From NCBI GenBank assembly GCA_027422505.1, contig JAPQWV010000357.1, forward strand, positions 372,001 through 436,000: a stretch of 64,000 nt of DNA, given 5' to 3'. Each line of letters opens with the position of its first letter. The stretch's first letter is position 1. The notes below the pieces were generated by a model that worked only from the letters and a program-made list of their open reading frames with translations, did no database searches and was not told the origin of the DNA. The position numbers and the translations under genes were made by a program. This DNA comes from Craterostigma plantagineum (lineage: Eukaryota > Streptophyta > Magnoliopsida > Lamiales > Linderniaceae). This document shows positions 10,122 to 20,740 of the stretch, piece by piece.

Positions 10122-11180
10122 ATGGCTTCTTCGAGTTTTGATGTTTTTGCAGAGGGACAATCCTATTCCAGACCACCAGTCTTCGATGGAACCAACTACG
10201 CCATATTCCTACTTGCTACTGACTATGATCTGTGGGACATCATCACGACTGGACCTTACACTCCTAAGAAGGCGGATGGAACTCCAAAGGGTTCTGACTA
10301 CGATGCAACAGATAAGCGAAGAACATGATCGCCTGCGCGCTTACAAGAGAAGAATACAATCGTGTGAGTTCATGCGAGGAATCTCCTTGAATGCCAAAGC
10401 AAAGAACACAATTGCCTGCGCGCTTACAAGAGAAGAATACAATCGTGTGAGTTCATGCGAATCTGCCAAAGATATGTGAGACACGCTTCAAGTCACACAT
10501 GAGGGAACTACTCGAGTTGTACAAGAAAGAATAGCACTCTTAACTCACCAATACGAGCTGTTCAAAATTGAGGACAACGAGACTATAAGCCACATGTACG
10601 CGAGATTCATGAACATCATCAATTAAATGTTCTCGTTGGGAAAGAAAATACCGGACGGTGAGAATGTGCGAAAAATATTGAGATCTCTTCCAAGAGAGTG
10701 GAATCCCAAAGTAACTGTCATCTACAAAGCAAAGGACTTGGACGAACTTTACGTCTCAGAACTGATCGGATCTCTGACCACCTACGAGATGACTCAGATC
10801 TCCATCAAAGAGAAACCACCAGTCCGAAATCAACCAAATATTGCCTTCAACACTGAACAAGTGAACGATTCTGAGGGTGAAGAAGAAACTGAGGGACACA
10901 TACTAGAGCAGATCGCTACTGACCAGGAAATTTGGAAAGTCTCGGCTGAGAAGAAAATTCAAAGGAAACTCCAAGTTCCAACCTGGGAATAAGGGAATAT
11001 CGTCATCCGGGAACAATGTGCAGAAATGCTTCAAGTGCAACAAGCCAGGGCACTTCGCCTCAAAATGCCCAATGGAAAATGGTGACAAAAAGATAAAGAA
11101 GCAGAAAGCTAAGGTCACCAACTGGGAAGAAGTCGGAAGTGAAGAGGAGGAAGATCTCGCCTACATGGCCGATGATGATC
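10122..11180 (+). pseudogene. Sirevirus-like gag, frameshifted and internally duplicated
   Basis: Starts MASSSFDVFAEGQSYSRPPV, the N-terminal start typical of copia Gag (DUF4219/UBN2 type) with FDGTNY. The frame breaks near 10320 where a 47-base segment is duplicated. It continues with a capsid part (10627-10992) holding RKILRSLPREWNPKVT and DLDELYVSELIGSLTTYE. A third frame (11018 on) carries a CCHC knuckle (CFKCNKPGHFASKC, about 11028-11070) followed by an acidic, lysine-rich linker. Gag would form the particle and bind RNA. At least three frame changes make it non-functional. Confidence 0.8.
10331..10460 (+). repeat. 47-bp direct repeat (83-bp period) in gag
   Basis: The 47-base segment starting gcctgcgcgcttacaag occurs at 10331-10377 and again at 10414-10460 without a difference. 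A partial tandem duplication of about 83 bases explains this, and the frame shift it causes (83 is not a multiple of three) is one of the lesions of this gag. Confidence 0.85.
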
Positions 11181-12530
11181 ATCAGGTACAAAAAAGAAAA
11201 TCTAGCAAGAAAAACAAATGGTACCTCGACAGTGGGTGTTCCCACCATATGACAGGTGATATCAGTAAGTTTGTGTCGGTAAAAGCGTATAACGGAGGAT
11301 ATGTCTCTTACGCCGACAACACAAAAGCTAAGATTATTGGAGTTGGAACTGTCAGTAACACTTTACATACTACTATAGATGACGTATGGTTAGTTAAGAA
11401 TCTAGAGCATAACCTCATTAGCATTAGTCAGTTATGTGATAAAGGTCGCGGAAACGTTCGAAAATGATAAGTGTGTTGTTAGAAATGATAATAAAGTGTT
11501 ATTTAGTGCATCTAGGGATAGAAATATCTACTGTATTACTCTTGATGATATCACTGACCAGAATGTCAAGTGCTTAGCAGTTACACAGGATAACACCTGG
11601 TTATGGCACAGACGCATAGGACATGCTAACATGGAACTACTGTCTCATATTATAAGCAATGCACGGTACGAGGTGTTCCTGACATAAAGTTCGTCAAGGA
11701 CAAAACATGCAAGGCATGCCAAATGGGAAAGCAGACAAGACATCGTTCAAAGCAAAGAATGTGATATCCACATCCAGACCTCTGGAACTACTTCATCTCG
11801 ACCTTTTTGGTCCTATTCAGATGATGTCTCTGCGAGGTAAAAGATATGCCTTTGTCATTGTTGATGATTATTCTTGGTATACATGGGTGATATTCCTTGC
11901 ACATAAGAATGAGGCACTAGATAACTTTGCATCACTAGTAAAGAGACTAGAAAATGAAAAAGAAATGAATTTGTGTAGGATACATAGTGATAACGGATTG
12001 GAAATTGATAGTAAACCATTTGCATCATTTTGTGATCAATATGGATATAGTCATAACTTCTCTGTCCCTATAACTCCCCAACAGAACGGCGTAGTTGAAC
12101 GTAAAAAACAGAGTGTTACAGGAAATGGCTAGATCTATGTTACATGAGTACGATATTCCTAAACAGTTCTGGGCGGAAGCTACTAGTACAGCCTGTTATG
12201 TGTCAAATCACGTGTTCCTTAGGCCGATATTAAAGAAAACATCTTACGAAATCTAGCATGCTAGAACTCCAAATATAGGTTACTTTCGTGTGTTTGGATG
12301 TAAATGTTTTATCTTGAATGATAGAGCTAAGAGAGGAAAATTTGAGTCTAAAGTGGATGAAGGGATATTCCTTGGTTACAGTCTTCACTCTAAGGCCTAT
12401 CGTGCTTATAATAAAAGAAAGCTGGCTGTTCAGGAATCCATACATGTTACCTTTGGTAAGGTACCTAACGCATATGCTACTGATGAGGAAGGTATAGATT
12501 TGCCTTATACAGAATTGTAGGATAGTAACG
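11181..12530 (+). pseudogene. Sirevirus-like protease and integrase region, broken
   Basis: Aspartic protease is seen as WYLDSGCSHHMTGD (about 11220-11260), followed by the NLEHNLISISQLCD motif. After a frame change at about 11440-11470 comes the integrase. It has the zinc-binding start WHRRIGHANMELL (about 11605-11643) with the cysteine pair KACQMG, then the catalytic core with HLDLFGP (first Asp, about 11790), HSDNGLE (second Asp, about 11985) and NGVVER (Glu, about 12085). Stops and frameshifts near 11687, 12132 and 12256 break it. A last piece (12290-12520) holds the post-core words VFGCKCFILN and EGIFLGYS. Protease would mature the polyprotein and integrase would insert the DNA copy, but neither can be made intact here. 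Confidence 0.8.
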
Positions 12531-12642
12531 ACACAGTGAGGAAGATATCCCAAAAGACGTAAATATTGAGACACTGGAACCAGAAGCTGATAAACAGCAA
12601 CGCAGAAAATGGAAACAAGCTTCCAGTCATCCAACAGATCAA

Positions 12643-13510
12643 GTGATAGGGAATATCACATTTGGAATCAAAACTCGAGCTAGTGCACGAAATCAGGATA
12701 CAAAGGGTATCTCAGTTCGAAAAGAGCAAAGTGGGACACTCGTAGAGAGACCGGACGAAAAATCCATCATGGGAACCAAATGGGTCTTCTGCAACAAACT
12801 CGATGAACACGGTAATATCACCAAAAACAAAGCGAGGTTAGTTGCAAAAGGTTATTCCCAGGAGGAAGGTATTAATTTTGGTGAAACTTTTGCTTCGGTA
12901 GCTAAATTAGAGTCTATACGTGTCTTACTTGCATATGCATGCTTTAAACGCTTTAAACTTTTTCAAATAAAAAGTGCATTTTTAAAAGGCTTTATAAATG
13001 AGGAAGTTATGTAGAACAACCGCCGGGTCCCGCTAGAGAAGACATTCCAAATCATGTTTTTAATTTGAATAAAGCATTATATGGTTTAAAGCAGGCTCCT
13101 AGGGCATGGTATGAAAGATTAAGTAAGTTTCTATGTGACATAGGATTTTCGACTGGAACTATTGATTACACACTGTTTATTAAGTATGAAGGTGATCACG
13201 TGATACTGGTCCAAATCTACGTTGATGATATCATATTTAGAAGTACTAATATCCTTCTTTGAGAGGAATTCTCTAAGTCTATGCAGATGGAATTTGAGAT
13301 GAGCTTGATGGGTGAGCTGAACTACTTTCTCGGGTTGCAAATAAAGCAACTTGAAAATGGAACCTTTGTATCCCATACGAAGTACATCAAGGAATTACTG
13401 ATTAAATTCGGGATGAGCGATTCCAAAGCAATTTCCACCCCTATGCATCAGACCACCAAAATAGATTGTGACGAATCAGGTATACCAGTTGATCAAACAG
13501 AATATCGAGG
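12643..13510 (+). pseudogene. Sirevirus-like reverse transcriptase, broken and interrupted
   Basis: Copia reverse transcriptase pieces: GTKWVFCNKLDEHGNI, KARLVAKGYSQEEGI and the first catalytic region (12643-13014), ALYGLKQAPRAWYERLS (13074-13125), YVDDIIF with the catalytic DD (about 13218-13240), then GELNYFLGLQIKQ and the connection to RNase H (13281-13510). Two stops or frameshifts lie between these pieces (near 13012 and 13260). The coding sequence is cut in the word TEYRG at 13510 by Tekay-2; the next residues, GMIGSLLYLT, are found at 23292. Confidence 0.82.
13506..13510. repeat. Target-site duplication of Tekay-2, left copy (cgagg)
   Basis: The five bases cgagg precede the left LTR. 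The same five follow the right LTR at 23287-23291. Removing Tekay-2 and one copy restores the copia reading order, which proves the insertion. Confidence 0.95.
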
Positions 13511-16056
13511 TGTGGCGACCCTACTTCCTAATTAGAATAATTTGGCGGATTTCCGCAACAGAAGTCGCGGAGGGCCCGATTTATTGAAAACTTTTAATAA
13601 AATAATTTACATTTCATATCAAAGGTCGGGTTTACAAAAAACGTCATATTTACACACCGGGCCGAAGCCCCAAAATCTAACCCGACTAAACTAAACTACG
13701 CCTCTCCACAGGTCGCGTCCCATGTACCGCTCCGCCCTCAAAAGCCCGTGGAGTCACCGCCGCCAGCCCGCCCACAGCTAACCCTGACACCCATCGGTGT
13801 CGGGCGCAGTCTCACCTATAAAATAAAACCCTGAGCAAAAACGCCCAGTAGGTGGCAGTAAAAACATGCAATGCATATGCGTGCGTGCACTCAACCCAAT
13901 CCCATGTCCTCACACATGAAATATGCACGCTCGACCTATCTCACGTCTCATCACATATCAGGGCCCTAGGCTAGACTCGGCACCCACGCGCGCATGGCAA
14001 GGTACGCCATAATCATGCGGTAGCCCACGCCGGCCTCGCCGGGTCGCTCCCTCCGCACACAATCTCAACCCGACGGTGTTACACCTTGGTGTAACTCCCC
14101 GAGTAGTCTACCACTACCCGGGTAGACAGGAATCTCTCATCTGTCTGCCGTCCCTGAGCCAATAAAATATCGGTGGTGTACACCTCGGGTGGCTCAATCC
14201 CGAGTAGATGGGTGTCGCAAACCCCCTCTCCCACCAGGTGCCCTATCGAGTCAAGACCTGACTACCAACATCGGTAACTCTACCCCACTCATCCGACACC
14301 GTAAGGCATCACCGTACAAATACGGTATAACAATCTCTCACACGTGTATGTTGTGATATGCACATACAAAACAATCACATGAACACATCACACGTTTCAT
14401 AAACTCGTAATTAGGATAACTCGTAAAATATTATACTTTATTAAAACCCGGTACTAGGCCAATGGTTTGAAATTCTAAAAATAATATTTTTATAATTTAA
14501 AATATAGGTTGACCCGAAAATATATGTTATAATACAAAAATATATTATTTAAAAGTGATTTGGTAAAAGTCGGGCGATTTAAGATGTGCAGTAGAAATGA
14601 TTTCGATATTGTAAGATGTCGAGAGGTGTATCTAAGGAAAATGTCGACATAGAATTCGGTATTAGAAAGATCTCGGTATGTTATATTATGTACCGACATT
14701 TTATAAGGGTTTCGACATATATGTTTCGACATTTAGTAAGCATGGTCTCGACATTTTGTTAGGATCTCGACATTTCAAACGGAACCCGACATTTTATGGA
14801 ACAGTTCTCGACATTTGTTGTATAAAAGAACTCGACATTTTCTTGGTATGTCTCGACATTTATTTTGTATCGATATTCTATAAAAGTTTCGACATTTTGT
14901 ATAAGATATCGACATTTTCTATTTTACTGGAACTCGACATTTTTAAAGCAGAGCTCGACATTTTTTTATTTTACTAGAACTCGACATTTTTAAGTCAGAG
15001 TTCGACATCTTTTACACATTTCGACATTTCCAAAGGGTTTCGACATTTTTAATAAATAATGGCCTCGACATTTTCGGTATGTCTCGACATTTCTATTGTC
15101 TCGACATTTTTGAGACTTCGACCTCTTTACAGATTTCGACGTGATTCAACAAGTTCTTCATCGAATAACACATCAATTAAATCACACAATCCAAAGAACT
15201 CATATTTTGAGTTCGAAATCACGTCAAAACACATTCATAGCATACCACCAAAATTATCAAAAATTGTAAAACTTAAAAACATGAAATTCGATTAGCCTTC
15301 TAATCGAATTCTTAAAAATTTCAGAATTTAATCTACTTTAAAAGGGTTTGTAGGGGTATAAACCACCTACCTCACTTCCAAGCTAAGTTGAATGATCCTT
15401 TGTGAGGTTGAACTAGCCGAAACTTTGGTCCTTTGTTTGGTTCGACCCACTATAATTCGGCTTCATTTAAATCATCCAAGCATACAAATGATTAAAGGAA
15501 ATCATAAGCTTATGGAGGATTTAAATTCAATAAACTAGGTCCTTACCTCCTTAAGCTCGTTGGAATTAATTCCTAAGTTGAAAATCGACTTGAGCTTGCC
15601 AAAGTTTCCTTTGCTCCACTCGGCACTTTGAAGGTTTGTAAATGGAGGGTTTTTCTTTTGTTTTTCTCTCTCTCATATCACGTTTCCTCTTTGCCCCAAA
15701 ATAATATTTTTATGATAAATATCTAGGGGAGGTATGGTCTCCAAGGTTTCTTCCCATAATTTAAGGAATTGTGTTCTTGGGCCAAGAAATTCATTTATTT
15801 GGGGCTTTAATATCTAACTTAGTCCATTCCTATTTCCTATTGGTCTTTCTCAACTTAAATTGGTTCTTTCCAACCCTATTTTAATCTTAATTATTTAGTG
15901 GGCTTTTCACATTCGTTGGCCCATCTTATTTAATTTACTATCGGCTCAATTAATATTTTTCGGCTTGCTCCCGACAATTCGGCTTGGTTCGAAAATCATC
16001 TTCATAAATTTCGAACATTACACAAATTATCCCGTATTAAATTTACGGGTATTACA
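13511..16056 (-). repeat. 3' LTR of Tekay-2 (2546 bp)
   Basis: Plus-strand tgtggcgaccc to gggtattaca. It borders the polypurine tract at 16057 and the target duplication at 13510. It contains the CTCGACATTT array (about 14640-15140), a single gtcgggcgattt at 14569, and a GC-rich part (13550-14330) that shares words with the other Tekay LTRs, such as gggccctagg and the contact between gtctgac and aggtggc. No gene is seen in it. Confidence 0.95.
14640..15140 (-). repeat. Array of about 23 CTCGACATTT motifs in 3' LTR of Tekay-2
   Basis: The word tcgacattt, usually as ctcgacattttt or ttcgacatttt, recurs about every 16-25 bases (for instance 14745, 14766, 14806, 14830, 14851, 14932, 14953, 14978, 15063, 15081 and 15098). 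The spacers differ in sequence, so this is an array of short words and not a simple tandem repeat. The mean spacing is near two helical turns. The same array lies at 21870-22370 in the 5' LTR. The sequence alone does not say what reads it. Confidence 0.88.
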
Positions 16057-16070
16057 TCCTCCCCCCCTTA
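16057..16070 (-). promoter_or_regulatory. Polypurine tract of Tekay-2
   Basis: Plus-strand tcctccccccctta; on the minus strand this is taagggggggagga directly before the LTR start tgtaataccc. It is intact, as expected for a competent element. Confidence 0.92.
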
Positions 16071-16091
16071 CAGAAATTTCGTCCCCGAAAT

Positions 16092-19000
16092 TTAAGTCGT
16101 CGTAAACAACTCGGGGTATTTTTCTCTCATCTCATCTTCTCGCTCCCAAGTGGCTTCCTCCATTGTCTGGTTCCGCCACAAGACCTTCACTAGGGGGATA
16201 TTCTTATTTCGAAGTCGCTTCACCTCGTACATTAAAATCTCCACCGGCCTTTCTTCATAGCTTAGGTCCGGTCTCAATTGTTGATGAAGCGTCTCACTTC
16301 GTAGCACATGACTCGGATCCGGAACGTACTTCCGTAACGTAGATACGTGGAAGACGTCATGGACTTGTGCTAGTGATGTCGGTAGTTCTAGCTGGTACGC
16401 TACTTCACCGACTCTTTTCAAAATATGAAAGGGTCCTATGTATCTCGGACTCAACTTTCCTTTTCGTCCGAATCTCTTAACTCCTTTCATCGGCGATATT
16501 TTCAAGAAGACTTGATCGCCTTCTTCAAATTCCAACGGCCTTCGTCTTTTATCCGCGTAATTCTTCTGACGACTTTGGGCCGTTTGCATCCTCTCCCGAA
16601 TCTTACTAACAGCTTCGGTCATCTCACGAATCATTTCAGGACCTAATAACGCCTTCTCACCGATTTCATCCCAATGTACTGGTGATCGGCATTTACGCCC
16701 ATACAAGGCTTCGTAAGGTGCCATTCCGATCGTTGCTTGAAAGCTGTTGTTATACGAAAATTCGATCAACGGAATATATTTACTCCAGCTTCCTCGGAAA
16801 TCCAGAACACACGCCCTTAACATATCTTCGAGCGTTTGGATCGTTCTCTCCGATTGCCCGTCCGTCTGGGGATGATAGGCTGAACTAAACGACAGTTTGG
16901 TCCCTAAAGCCTTCTGCAAGCTCCCCCAGAATTGAGATAGAAATCTTGAATCGCGATCGGAGACGATCGACATCGGAATCCCATGTAGTCTCACTATTTC
17001 TTGAATGTATATCTCTGCGAACTTCTCCATGGGATAAGTCTGGTTGATCGGTAGAAAGTGGGCAGATTTCGTTAATCTATCAACAACTACCCAGATTGCA
17101 TCATGCCCTTTCACCGTCTTGGGTAATCCGACGACGAAGTCCATTGTTATGTGGTCCCACTTCCATTCGGGAACCGTCAACGGTTGTAACATTCCTGCCG
17201 GCCTTTGATGTTCTGCCTTGATCTGTTGACAAGTCAGACATCGACTTACGAATGCAGCAACATCTCTTTTCATGCCAGGCCACCAGTAATTCATTCGTAA
17301 ATCCCGATACATCTTCGTGGCACCAGGATGTACTGAGTAGGTCGTAGTGTGTGCCTCATTCATTAAAGTTCGACGGATTTCTTCATCCTTAGGTACGTAC
17401 AACCGACTTCTGAATCGTAAGCTCCCGTCTTCTCGGAATTCGAATTCCGACGGAACATCTTCATCTTGTTCACCCCGAATCTTCAGGTATAATTCATCTT
17501 TCCTTTGTGCGCCGATGATTCGATCTAACAGCGTCGGTTTAAGAGTCAACGCTGCCAATCTCGTCTCAATCTCCCCGAAGTGAATTACTTCAACTCCGAG
17601 TTGGCACAATTCGGTATTCACGGCTTTCCGGCTCAACTCGTCTGCGACCACGTTAGCTTTTCCTGGATGATAATTTATCACACAGTCGTAGTCCTTTACT
17701 AGTTCGAGCCATCGTCGTTGCCTCATATTTAACTCCTTTTGTGTGAAGAAGTACTTCAGGCTCTTGTGATCTGTAAAGATCTCGCACCTTTCTCCGTACA
17801 GATAGTGTCGCCAGATTTTAAGAGCAAACACTACCGCGGCGAGTTCAAGATCATGGGTGGGGTAGTTCTTCTCATACGACTTCAACTGTCGGGAGGCATA
17901 AGCAATCACCTTCCCATTTTGCATTAACACGCACCCCAAGCCATTCTTCGAAGCGTCGCTATATACCGAAAATCCTTCAGTACCCGAAGGTATTGCTAGG
18001 ACTGGGGCGGTCGTCAGTCTTTTCTTCAACTCCTGGAAACTTTGCTCACATTCTCCAGTCCACTTGTACGGAACGTTCTTCTTTGTTAGGTTTGTGAGCG
18101 TCGAGGCTATACTGGAAAAATCCTTGATGAACTTTCGATAATATCCAGCAAGCCCGAGAAAACTTCTAACCTCCGTGGGAGTGGTCGGTCGTGGCCAATT
18201 TTCTATCGCCTCAATCTTGCTGGGGTCCACCGCAATTCCGCTCCCCGAAACGATGTGCCCCAGAAATGCCACTTGTTTCAACCAGAATTCACATTTCTTA
18301 AATTTAGCGAACAACTGTTTCTCCCGAAGGATTCCAAGGGCCGTCCTCAGATGTTCCTCGTGTTCCTCCTTCGTCTTCGAGTATACGAGGATATCGTCGA
18401 TAAATACGATAACGAAACGGTCTAGGAACTCCTTAAATACTCGGTTCATTAGATCCATGAAAGCGGCAGGAGCATTCGTTAGCCCGAATGGCATGACCAA
18501 GAATTCGTAGTGGCCGTACCTCGTGCTGAACGCAGTTTTCGGAACATCCTTTTCACGGATTTTCAACTGATGATAACCGGAACGCAGGTCGATCTTTGAG
18601 AACACCGTTGCCCCTTGTAATTGATCGAATAAATCATCTATCCTCGGCAACGGGTATTTGTTCTTTATCGTGATCTTATTAAGTTCACGATAGTCTATAC
18701 ATAATCTCATTGACCCGTCTTTCTTCTTTACGAAAAGTACCGGGGCTCCCCAGGGCGAGAAACTGGGTTGAATGAAACCCTTCTGCAATAATTCCTCCAG
18801 TTGCTCTTTCAACTCCCGCAGTTCATTCGGTGCTAGCCGATACGGGGCTTTAGAAATAGGGGCAGCTCCAGGCACAAGATCGATTACAAATTCTATTTCC
18901 CGATTCGGCGGTAATCCCGGGAGATCCTCGGGAAACACATCGGGATACTCCTTTATTATAGGAACTTCCTCTAGTTTTGGCTGAGGAGGTTCTTCGGCTT

Positions 19001-20585
19001 TTACCGCAAAGACCAGAAATGCCTCGCAACCCGTGTTTACGAGTCGCTGAGCCTTCAAGGCAGAAATCCTAAGGATTGATTTATTGTTCGTCTTTCCCGA
19101 AAATTCAAACTCGCCTCCCTCGGTCGATTCAAACCTAACTACTTTCTTCGCACAGTCTATGATTGCTCCGTACTTCGAGAGCCAATCCATCCCGAATATG
19201 ATGTCGTAATCATTCATCGGGATCACTATCAAATCTACATTCAATTCCCGACCCTCAATTCTCACGGGACAGTTTTCTACTACTAAGTTCGTCCTAGTTG
19301 GATTTCCGTGGGGTAGGGAAACGATGTAGTTGCACGAAGAATGGGTAGGATATATTCCCGCCCGGGTCACAAAACTGGCCGACACAAACGAATGTGTGGC
19401 TCCGGAGTCAATCAGAATGGAAGATGGTACGTGAAAGATATTCAACGTACCAGTCACTACGGCTGGATTCGCCTCCGCCTCCTCGTTTGTTATTGTGAAA
19501 ACCCTCGCAGGTACGGTTGGAGGTCGGGTCGATTTCTGTGGTGGATTCTGTGGTAGAGGCTGACCCTTCGTGCAGTTCCATGCTATATGTCCGGTCTCTC
19601 CACACCGAAAGCATTTAAGACTCTGTCCCGTCCGAGGTCCGTAGCAGACGCCAAAGTGGTTCCGCCCGCATTGTTGGCATTGGGGCGCCGGGTTCGGTGG
19701 TCGATTAGGGACGTTGGTCGGTCCCTGATAAGTGTTCGGGCGCCACATCTGCTGACCCGCTCGATTTCCTCTATTCTTCGGGCCCTTGCCGAAGAATGGG
19801 CGTTTCTGACTGCTTCCACCTTGCTGAGCCTCCCTCTTCCGGTTTACTTCCTGAGCCTCTCTTACTACTCCTTCTGCCTGCTCAGCAATTAAGGCCCGTT
19901 CTGTTGCCTGACGAAATTCCAGCTGACGCACACCTGCCACGCTGAGGTCTCGGTAGAATTCGGGTTTCAGTCCCCGAAGGAATCTCGTAACTTTGAGAGC
20001 GTTCGTTGCTACGAGATGAGGAGCAAAGCGGGATAACTCCTCGAACTTGCGAATGTATTCTGCAACTGGCATTCGCCCTTGTTTCAGGTTCATGAATTCG
20101 TACATTCGCTGTTCTTGGTCATGAGTAGTGAAGTACTTTTCGTAGAACAATTCTCTGAAACGCTCCCAAGTCATGGTTGCAGGATCTTCCAACACCTTCA
20201 CCGTGTTCCACCAGAATCGTGCACTTCCCCGAAGTAGGGAAACGGCACACAGCACTTTCTCGTTGTTCGGCACGCGGCTATAAACAAACAGATCCTCAAT
20301 AGTGCCGATCCAGTCCTCGGCCACCGCAGGGTTGGCGGCCTCGGCAAAATTTGGGGGATTCAATTTGCGGAATCTCTCCCCGATGATTTCCACACGATCG
20401 GGTTGTGGGGAGGAATGGTGCTCAGATGAGCTCCGATGATTGATGAGGGTATTGATCTGGTCTGACAGACGCTGTATTAATTCAGTCAGCCGTCGAATGG
20501 TCTCGTGTTCAGGAGTCGGGGACTCAGGTTCGTCCCGTCGACTCGTTTCTCCTACAAACTCTCGTCTAGGTCTACCCCTCGACAT
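16092..20585 (-). CDS. Tekay-2 Gag-Pol polyprotein, intact (1497 aa)
   Basis: One uninterrupted frame encodes the whole replication machinery. Approximate order: capsid domain (residues 70-250: [33 protein letters not shown]); Arg/Gln/Asn-rich linker; CCHC knuckle [14 protein letters not shown] (about 325-338); aspartic protease DSGATHSF (about 393); reverse transcriptase with [13 protein letters not shown] and catalytic FIDD (about 727-730); RNase H starting at SDASKNGLG (about 873); integrase with an HHCC zinc site ([10 protein letters not shown] to CLTCQQIK, about 1080-1125) and catalytic Asp, Asp, Glu near TMDFVVG, SDRDSRF and GQSERT; and a C-terminal chromodomain-like tail (about 1445-1497, PLVKVLWRN and ATWEREDEM). 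The ATG at 20585 opens the frame about 140 bases after the primer site. All key residues I looked for are present. Gag and Pol share one frame, as in other Tekay elements. Confidence 0.95.
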   Translation of the reverse strand: MSRGRPRREFVGETSRRDEPESPTPEHETIRRLTELIQRLSDQINTLINHRSSSEHHSSPQPDRVEIIGERFRKLNPPNFAEAANPAVAEDWIGTIEDLFVYSRVPNNEKVLCAVSLLRGSARFWWNTVKVLEDPATMTWERFRELFYEKYFTTHDQEQRMYEFMNLKQGRMPVAEYIRKFEELSRFAPHLVATNALKVTRFLRGLKPEFYRDLSVAGVRQLEFRQATERALIAEQAEGVVREAQEVNRKREAQQGGSSQKRPFFGKGPKNRGNRAGQQMWRPNTYQGPTNVPNRPPNPAPQCQQCGRNHFGVCYGPRTGQSLKCFRCGETGHIAWNCTKGQPLPQNPPQKSTRPPTVPARVFTITNEEAEANPAVVTGTLNIFHVPSSILIDSGATHSFVSASFVTRAGIYPTHSSCNYIVSLPHGNPTRTNLVVENCPVRIEGRELNVDLIVIPMNDYDIIFGMDWLSKYGAIIDCAKKVVRFESTEGGEFEFSGKTNNKSILRISALKAQRLVNTGCEAFLVFAVKAEEPPQPKLEEVPIIKEYPDVFPEDLPGLPPNREIEFVIDLVPGAAPISKAPYRLAPNELRELKEQLEELLQKGFIQPSFSPWGAPVLFVKKKDGSMRLCIDYRELNKITIKNKYPLPRIDDLFDQLQGATVFSKIDLRSGYHQLKIREKDVPKTAFSTRYGHYEFLVMPFGLTNAPAAFMDLMNRVFKEFLDRFVIVFIDDILVYSKTKEEHEEHLRTALGILREKQLFAKFKKCEFWLKQVAFLGHIVSGSGIAVDPSKIEAIENWPRPTTPTEVRSFLGLAGYYRKFIKDFSSIASTLTNLTKKNVPYKWTGECEQSFQELKKRLTTAPVLAIPSGTEGFSVYSDASKNGLGCVLMQNGKVIAYASRQLKSYEKNYPTHDLELAAVVFALKIWRHYLYGERCEIFTDHKSLKYFFTQKELNMRQRRWLELVKDYDCVINYHPGKANVVADELSRKAVNTELCQLGVEVIHFGEIETRLAALTLKPTLLDRIIGAQRKDELYLKIRGEQDEDVPSEFEFREDGSLRFRSRLYVPKDEEIRRTLMNEAHTTTYSVHPGATKMYRDLRMNYWWPGMKRDVAAFVSRCLTCQQIKAEHQRPAGMLQPLTVPEWKWDHITMDFVVGLPKTVKGHDAIWVVVDRLTKSAHFLPINQTYPMEKFAEIYIQEIVRLHGIPMSIVSDRDSRFLSQFWGSLQKALGTKLSFSSAYHPQTDGQSERTIQTLEDMLRACVLDFRGSWSKYIPLIEFSYNNSFQATIGMAPYEALYGRKCRSPVHWDEIGEKALLGPEMIREMTEAVSKIRERMQTAQSRQKNYADKRRRPLEFEEGDQVFLKISPMKGVKRFGRKGKLSPRYIGPFHILKRVGEVAYQLELPTSLAQVHDVFHVSTLRKYVPDPSHVLRSETLHQQLRPDLSYEERPVEILMYEVKRLRNKNIPLVKVLWRNQTMEEATWEREDEMREKYPELFTTT

Positions 20586-20726
20586 TCTCGAATACTAGAT
20601 GGCACATATAAACAACCACATATCAGCTCACATAATCACATTAACACACAACACTTACAGGCGAGGCTGGTTCTCCCGGCTTCTGAGCGGCGGTACATGG
20701 ACAGTCTTCAGAACCTAAAACCTAAC
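20586..20726 (-). other. Tekay-2 leader
   Basis: About 140 bases between the primer-binding site and the gag-pol ATG. It holds no open frame of note and no motif array. The short leader contrasts with the roughly 950-base leader of the copia derivative at 8757-9708. Confidence 0.8.
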
Positions 20727-20738
20727 GCTCTGATACCA
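20727..20738 (-). promoter_or_regulatory. Primer-binding site of Tekay-2
   Basis: Plus-strand gctctgatacca, reverse complement of tggtatcagagc, two bases from the 5' LTR end at 20741. This is the initiator tRNA-Met type. Confidence 0.92.
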
Positions 20739-20740
20739 CC

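Larger units (their letters stand above)
10073..13510 (+). mobile_element. Sirevirus-like copia element, 5' half (split by Tekay-2)
   Basis: A plus-strand Ty1/copia element whose gag, protease, integrase and reverse transcriptase lie here in copia order. It continues at 23287-27440 with RNase H, 3' UTR and 3' LTR. The reading frame is interrupted at 13510 exactly at an LTR start and resumes at 23287 after a duplicated cgagg. No 5' LTR or full primer site is found upstream; the minus-strand copia LTR ends 49 bases before the gag ATG. The coding region has many frameshifts and stops, so it is old relative to Tekay-2. Assignment to the Sirevirus group rests on WYERLS, the gag/protease wording and the repeated polypurine-like motifs downstream. 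Confidence 0.85.

Noticed and set aside
14490..15295. Short open frames in the Tekay-2 LTR (repeated at 21720-22525)
   Set aside because: They arise from the CTCGACATTT array and AT-rich DNA, have repetitive translations (DIF, STF words) and overlap a non-coding LTR.
16092..20585. Endogenous pararetrovirus for the long gag-pol frame
   Set aside because: LTRs, integrase, tRNA-Met primer site and the Tekay-type C-terminal tail are present; no movement-protein motif was seen.
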